Shown here: positions 59,287 to 64,000 of the stretch, piece after piece
Numbering within the stretch: the stretch's first letter is position 1
Layout of the letters: every line of letters begins with the position of its first letter
Origin: Nosocomiicoccus massiliensis
Lineage (GTDB): Bacteria; Bacillota; Bacilli; Staphylococcales; Salinicoccaceae
NCBI RefSeq assembly: GCF_002871345.2
Contig: NZ_CP136964.1
Coordinates: forward strand, 124,001 to 188,000
Direction: 5' to 3'
DNA: 64,000 nt
Made by a program: the position numbers and the translations under genes
The notes under the pieces: model-generated
The model's database searches: none
What the model was told of the DNA's origin: nothing
Seen by the model: only the letters and a program-made list of their open reading frames with translations

Positions 59287-61755
59287 ATGTCGAACGTTAC
59301 TCCGATGATGAAACAATATTTATCGATTAAAGAAAACTATCAAGATGCCTTTTTATTTTTTAGACTTGGTGATTTTTATGAGTTGTTTTATGACGATGCA
59401 GTTGAAGCGGCTAAGCTTTTAGAAATTACGTTAACTGCGAGAGATAAAACAAGTAAAGTACCGATGGCAGGTGTACCGCATCATTCTGCGACGCGCTACA
59501 TTGAAAAACTCATTAACTTAGGTCATAAAGTCGCGATTTGTGAACAGATGGAAGATCCAAAGCTCGTAAAAGGTATGGTGCAACGTGAAGTCGTTCGCGT
59601 CATTACACCGGGAACGTTAATCGATGATTTTGGTATCGAACAAGATAAAAGTAACTATATTTTATCGCTATATGTAAATAAGGATACGTATGAAGTCGTT
59701 TACGGAGATATTTCGACGGGTGATATGTATCAATTTAAAACGCAAGACATAGATACGTTATACACTCAATTATCACGTATAAATGCGAGAGAAATCGTTA
59801 CGACAAATGACGGTGAAACTGTACTTAAAAACATGTTTACAGACCCACCGTTAATCACTGTCGTAGAACATAGTGAAGAGAATGCTCATACACAGTTACT
59901 ATCTTATATAGAAACTCAAAACAAACAAAAACTAACACATTTAAAAGATATTGTAGAGATCAATGTCGACTTACATTTAAAGTTATCTCAGTCGACGATT
60001 AGTAACTTAGAGCTCGTTGAAAATCTTCAAACTAAAAAGCAAAAAGGATCGTTATATTGGTACTTAAATCAAACAGAAACACCGATGGGGCGACGTAAAC
60101 TGAAGCGTTTAATAGAATCGCCACTCATCGACGTTAATGAGATTAAAAACCGTCAAGACGTCGTTCAAGTGTTACTCGACAATTTTATAGAACGTGAAGA
60201 TATAAAAGCTGCGTTAAATAACGTCTATGATATCGAAAGACTGACAGGTCGAATGAGTTTTGGAAATATCGACGTCAAAGGATTTGTAGAACTTAGAGAT
60301 TCTTTAGAAGGCTTACCTGACGTGTACCGATTACTTTCATCGATTGGTTTAATTGATAATGTGTTATTTAAAGACTTTGACGTGTTAAGTGACGTCTACT
60401 CAATGCTAAAAGTATTAAAATCTGACGCACCAAAGACGATTCGTGAAGGTAATATTTTTGAATCAGGTGTTAGTGAAAAGCTCGACGAGTTAAGAGATTT
60501 ACAACATAACTCAAGAGAGTGGTTAGAAAATTATTTAGAAACGGAAAAAGAAAGAACGAACATTAAAAATATGAAAATCGGTTTTAACAAAGTGTTCGGT
60601 TACTTTTTAGAAATCTCAAAAGGACAAGCAGCGACATTTAACGCTGAAAACTTTGGTTATGACCGTAGACAAACGTTAACGAATTCAGAGCGCTATATTA
60701 CACCAGAGTTAAAAGAAATGGAAGATAAAATACTAAAAGCAGAAGATGAAAGTGTCATCTTAGAGTATGAAATGTTCGTCGAGTTACGTGACAGCGTCAA
60801 ATTACACACTGCAAGACTTCAACGTACGAGTGAACAACTGTCTATACTTGACTGCTTAATTAGTTTTGCAGACGTATCTAATACGCACCAACTCGTTCGA
60901 CCAACGTTTACGGACGGGGAATTAGAAATTATCGATGGAAGACACCCAATCGTTGAAAAGATGCTCGGAGAAAGAACGTACGTACCAAATGACGTCGTTA
61001 TGGATAACGATACGTTTATTTATTTAATTACTGGACCGAATATGAGTGGTAAAAGTACGTATATGCGTCAAGTTGCGATGATTACAATTATGGCGCAAAT
61101 CGGTATGAACGTACCAGCATCGTCATGTAAGATACCTGTATTTGACGCAATATTTACGAGAATTGGTGCGAGTGATGATCTATCGAGTGGTAAATCAACA
61201 TTTATGATAGAAATGATGGAAGCGAATGATGCGTTAAAACACGCGACAAAGAATAGTTTAATTATATTTGATGAACTTGGAAGAGGTACGAGTACGTACG
61301 ACGGCATGGCACTCGCTGAAGCGATGTTAAAGTATATTCATAATCATATCGGTGCGAAAACACTATTTTCAACGCACTACCATGAACTGACGAATTTAGA
61401 CGCGTCACTTCATCACTTAATGAACGTACACGTTAAAGCGTCAGAAAAGAACGGTAAACTTGAGTTCCAACATAAAGTAGAAAAAGGTGCAGTTGAAAAG
61501 AGTTACGGTATACAAGTAGCAGAACTCGCAGACCTTCCAAGAGAAGTGACGATTGAAGCGAGAAAAGTGTTAAAACGTTTAGAAGAAGCGAACTACGATA
61601 AGAAAGAAGACGTCACACAACTTGAATTATCGCTAGAAGAAGACACAGAAACATTTAGTGTCGTAGAAGAAAAAATCAAAGCATTAAACGTAAATTATAT
61701 GTCACCGATAGAAGCGTTGACATTACTGAGTGAACTTCAAGACGAACTAAAGTAA
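59287..61755 (+). CDS. mutS: DNA mismatch repair protein MutS
   Basis: Recognises mismatches and recruits MutL. The mismatch-reading Phe-X-Glu is FYE at residues 30-32 (GDFYELFYDDA). The connector, lever and clamp domains follow, then the ATPase with GPNMSGKST starting at residue 583 and LIIFDELGRGTSTYDG. ATG 59287 gives MSNVTPMMKQYL, the family N-terminus, with 822 residues, rather shorter than the S. aureus protein mainly at the C-terminus. mutL begins 12 bases later. Confidence 0.98.
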   Translation: MSNVTPMMKQYLSIKENYQDAFLFFRLGDFYELFYDDAVEAAKLLEITLTARDKTSKVPMAGVPHHSATRYIEKLINLGHKVAICEQMEDPKLVKGMVQREVVRVITPGTLIDDFGIEQDKSNYILSLYVNKDTYEVVYGDISTGDMYQFKTQDIDTLYTQLSRINAREIVTTNDGETVLKNMFTDPPLITVVEHSEENAHTQLLSYIETQNKQKLTHLKDIVEINVDLHLKLSQSTISNLELVENLQTKKQKGSLYWYLNQTETPMGRRKLKRLIESPLIDVNEIKNRQDVVQVLLDNFIEREDIKAALNNVYDIERLTGRMSFGNIDVKGFVELRDSLEGLPDVYRLLSSIGLIDNVLFKDFDVLSDVYSMLKVLKSDAPKTIREGNIFESGVSEKLDELRDLQHNSREWLENYLETEKERTNIKNMKIGFNKVFGYFLEISKGQAATFNAENFGYDRRQTLTNSERYITPELKEMEDKILKAEDESVILEYEMFVELRDSVKLHTARLQRTSEQLSILDCLISFADVSNTHQLVRPTFTDGELEIIDGRHPIVEKMLGERTYVPNDVVMDNDTFIYLITGPNMSGKSTYMRQVAMITIMAQIGMNVPASSCKIPVFDAIFTRIGASDDLSSGKSTFMIEMMEANDALKHATKNSLIIFDELGRGTSTYDGMALAEAMLKYIHNHIGAKTLFSTHYHELTNLDASLHHLMNVHVKASEKNGKLEFQHKVEKGAVEKSYGIQVAELADLPREVTIEARKVLKRLEEANYDKKEDVTQLELSLEEDTETFSVVEEKIKALNVNYMSPIEALTLLSELQDELK

Positions 61756-61767
61756 AGAGGGGATTAT

Positions 61768-63597
61768 ATGGAGAGAGTCCACGTACTAGATCCAGTTATC
61801 CAAAATAAAATTGCGGCTGGTGAAGTGGTCGAACGTCCAAGTTCGATCGTTAAAGAGCTCGTTGAAAACTCTATAGATGCGAATGCGACTTCGATTGAAG
61901 TATTTATAGAAGAAAGCGGACTAAAAATGATACGTGTCGTCGATAACGGCGAAGGTATTGACGACCGAGATAGCCGTTTAATATTTGAGCGTCATGCAAC
62001 GAGTAAAATCGCTGAAGACTACGATCTATTTGAAATTCGTTCGATGGGATTTCGAGGAGAAGCTCTCGCGAGTATTGGAGCGGTATCTAAAGCGACGGTT
62101 GAAAGTTATCGTAAAGATAGACAACCGTTTAAACTCGAGTATAGCGGTGGTCGAGAAGTAAATTATACAGATGGTAAATCACGTGTCGGGACAGTCGTTA
62201 CAATTGAAGACTTATTTTTTAATACACCAGCACGCTATAAATATATTAAGAGTTTACAAACTGAAGCGGGCCGTATTATCGATATTATGCAGCGTTTTAG
62301 TTTTAACCATCCGCATATTCAGTTTAAATTAGCATTTGATGGTAAAGTCCGTTTTCATACGAAAGGAAATGGAAATTTACAAGAAGTCATTTCTGATGTG
62401 TACGGACTAAACGTCGCGAGACATAGTGTTAAAGTTGAGGCGAAAACTCCGGATTATAAATTATCCGGGTTTATCGTTCGACCGGAAATTACGAGAAGTA
62501 ACAAAAACTATATTAACCTTGCAATCAACTCACGAATTATAAAAGATTTTAGACTCGTACAAAGTGTAGTCGAAGCGTATCATACACTATTACCAAAAGA
62601 TAAATATCCGGTTGTCATATTAAATATCGATATGGATCCAAAACTCGTAGACGTAAACGTCCATCCAGCGAAAACAGAAGTCCGACTGTCTAAGTTAAAA
62701 GAGTTACAGCAATTAATCGAACAGACGATTCGTGAAGAGCTGCGTTCTGAACGTCTCATTCCTGAAATCGAAGCGCGTGAGAAAACTGAGAAGCCGGTGA
62801 TGACACAAAATGTGTTTGATTTTTCATCACGCCCGGTGTTTGACAATACGTTTAACGAGTATAAAAGGGAAAATATATTTTCGAATAAAGAAGGCAAAAC
62901 TCAAAATAATTTTGATTTTAATACGGAAAAAAGAGATGAAGTATCGTATGTGAATACGCCAATAGAAGAGCATATGAGTCATTCACGTGAGTCGTATGAT
63001 GATTATAACGATTCAAAATTACCGTATTTAGAAATCGTTGGACAAATTCACGGCACGTATATCGTCATGCAAAACGATGAAGGTATGTATTTAATGGACC
63101 AACATGCTGCACAAGAGCGTATTAAGTATGAGTATTTCTATGAAAACATTCAAAATAGTGATGAGCGTGTACCTTTACTGTTACCATATCACTTTGAGTT
63201 TTCATATGACGACGTCATTCGAATCGATGAAAAACTAAAAGATTTAAAAGCGCTCGGCTTTAATATTGAAAAAACGGGTATTAAGCAATATACAGTGACA
63301 GAATATCCGTCGTGGATATTAAAAGACGATCCAGAAGGAGATATCGAGTCAGTCATTGATTTTATCTCGAATACTGATGAGTTTTCAGTCAATAAATACC
63401 GTGAAGAGATGTCGATTATGATGAGCTGTAAACAATCGATTAAAGCGAATCATTATTTAGATTTAACACAAATGCGTGCATTATTAAAAGATTTATCTCA
63501 GTGTAAGTCACCATATACATGCCCACACGGTAGACCTGTCATTATTAAGTGGACAACGTATGAAATTGAAAAAATGTTTAATCGTATTATGAAGTAA
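61768..63597 (+). CDS. mutL: DNA mismatch repair protein MutL
   Basis: GHKL ATPase with a latent nicking endonuclease. N-terminal motifs: IAAGEVVERPSSIVKELVENSIDA, DNGEGI and GFRGEALASI. The C-terminal metal-binding endonuclease motif DQHAAQERIKYE is intact, as expected in bacteria that lack MutH. A low-complexity linker (about residues 330-420) joins the two. It has 609 residues, shorter than in S. aureus, mostly through this linker. The stop is followed after 14 bases by a hydrolase rather than by glpP. Confidence 0.97.
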   Translation: MERVHVLDPVIQNKIAAGEVVERPSSIVKELVENSIDANATSIEVFIEESGLKMIRVVDNGEGIDDRDSRLIFERHATSKIAEDYDLFEIRSMGFRGEALASIGAVSKATVESYRKDRQPFKLEYSGGREVNYTDGKSRVGTVVTIEDLFFNTPARYKYIKSLQTEAGRIIDIMQRFSFNHPHIQFKLAFDGKVRFHTKGNGNLQEVISDVYGLNVARHSVKVEAKTPDYKLSGFIVRPEITRSNKNYINLAINSRIIKDFRLVQSVVEAYHTLLPKDKYPVVILNIDMDPKLVDVNVHPAKTEVRLSKLKELQQLIEQTIREELRSERLIPEIEAREKTEKPVMTQNVFDFSSRPVFDNTFNEYKRENIFSNKEGKTQNNFDFNTEKRDEVSYVNTPIEEHMSHSRESYDDYNDSKLPYLEIVGQIHGTYIVMQNDEGMYLMDQHAAQERIKYEYFYENIQNSDERVPLLLPYHFEFSYDDVIRIDEKLKDLKALGFNIEKTGIKQYTVTEYPSWILKDDPEGDIESVIDFISNTDEFSVNKYREEMSIMMSCKQSIKANHYLDLTQMRALLKDLSQCKSPYTCPHGRPVIIKWTTYEIEKMFNRIMK

Positions 63598-63611
63598 GAG
63601 GTGTTTATTAA

Positions 63612-64000
63612 ATGAAACAACAACTCGTCTATACGCGAAATGAAGCGATTGACGTAAAAGTATATGAACCAGAAAATCCAAAAGCCGCGATGTTACTCCT
63701 TCACGGAATTTCAGAGCATAGTGGACGTTATGATTATCTTTTAAACTTCTTTAAAGAGCATGACATATACTGCGTTGTATATGATCATAACGGACACGGT
63801 TCAAGAGATAAAGGAAATCGCGGAGAAATAGGAAGTTTTGAGACGCTCGTTCGAGATGCAAAAGACGTCTACGACTCACTTCCAGAAGATTTACCGAAAT
63901 TTGTCATCGGGCATTCGATGGGGAGTATCGTTTTAAGATTATTACTCTCAACAATTCAACCAACAGGTGCAATCATTGTAGGAACAGGTAATCGTACGTC
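63612..64000 (+). CDS. Alpha/beta hydrolase (monoacylglycerol lipase/lysophospholipase type), partial
   Basis: An open frame from ATG 63612 to the window edge (129 codons, 3' end missing). It begins MKQQLVYTRNEAIDVKVYEP and shows LLLHGISEHSGRYDY (oxyanion region), VYDHNGHGSRDKG and the nucleophile elbow GHSMGS. The pattern fits serine hydrolases of the PldB/Hydrolase_4 group. AGAGGTG lies about 8 bases ahead. In S. aureus a similar hydrolase lies after glpD and before miaA-hfq, so the glp block appears to be missing here. Confidence 0.88.
   Translation, partial: MKQQLVYTRNEAIDVKVYEPENPKAAMLLLHGISEHSGRYDYLLNFFKEHDIYCVVYDHNGHGSRDKGNRGEIGSFETLVRDAKDVYDSLPEDLPKFVIGHSMGSIVLRLLLSTIQPTGAIIVGTGNRT

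Noticed and set aside
1-64000. CRISPR arrays, tRNA or rRNA genes, insertion sequences
   Set aside because: No regularly spaced direct repeats, cloverleaf-like stretches, rRNA signatures or transposase frames were seen on reading; a tRNAscan or repeat search was not possible.

Overview
The window is a dense, almost entirely co-directional stretch of housekeeping genes from an AT-rich Firmicute. The gene order rbgA-rnhB-sucCD-dprA-topA-xerC-hslVU-codY-rpsB-tsf-pyrH-frr-uppS-cdsA-dxr-rseP-proS-polC-rimP-nusA-ylxRQ-infB-rbfA-truB-ribF-rpsO-pnp-rnjB-ftsK-ymfFHI-ymfM-pgsA-recA-rny-ymdB-korAB-ymcA-mutSL is that of the Staphylococcaceae. The motility genes that Bacillus subtilis carries between codY and rpsB are absent, and so are its sporulation genes (spoVF, spoVS, cotE), so a non-motile, non-sporing coccus is likely. 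Heavy use of ACG, CGT and GTC codons and several departures from Staphylococcus aureus order point to a genus outside Staphylococcus proper (Nosocomiicoccus, Jeotgalicoccus or Salinicoccus are my guesses). That genus call is inference only.

Layout. 1-1760: arsenite pump and arsenate reductase genes of Staphylococcus type, with codon use unlike the rest of the window (probably acquired). 1763-3010: glutamate dehydrogenase on the minus strand. 3228-8188: rbgA, rnhB, a DUF418 membrane protein and sucCD. 8278-14970: dprA, topA, xerC, hslVU, codY. 15111-24000: rpsB-tsf-pyrH-frr, then uppS-cdsA-dxr-rseP-proS (isoprenoid and phospholipid precursors plus a site-2 protease). 24027-33002: polC, then the rimP-nusA-ylxR-ylxQ-infB-rbfA translation and transcription operon. 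33088-39425: a small membrane protein of unknown function, truB, ribF, rpsO, pnp, rnjB. 39486-46373: ftsK, two M16 peptidase homologues, an SDR, a RodZ-like protein and pgsA. 46539-52780: recA, rny, ymdB and the 2-oxoacid:ferredoxin oxidoreductase. 52885-55005: a lone SNF2 ATPase on the minus strand. 55204-58732: a heterodimeric ABC exporter. 58791-63597: ymcA, mutS, mutL. 63612-end: start of an alpha/beta hydrolase.

Themes. RNA turnover is concentrated here (RNase Y, PNPase, RNase J2, the RNase Y specificity factor YmcA), alongside ribosome assembly and initiation factors and DNA repair and recombination genes (recA, mutSL, dprA, xerC, topA). No tRNA, rRNA, CRISPR array, insertion sequence or prophage gene was seen. 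No gene-free stretch exceeds about 220 bases.

The most interesting signals are regulatory: a LexA-type SOS box buried inside the terminator hairpin upstream of recA; structured leaders before rpsB and rpsO; a hairpin between an extended -10 promoter and rimP; and several terminators sitting directly against the ribosome binding site of the next gene in the same direction. A dprA start that lies where transcription should begin, and loss of trmFO, cinA, miaB, glpPFKD and rplS from their usual staphylococcal positions, also deserve a look. I did not find a clear, previously undescribed multi-gene system.
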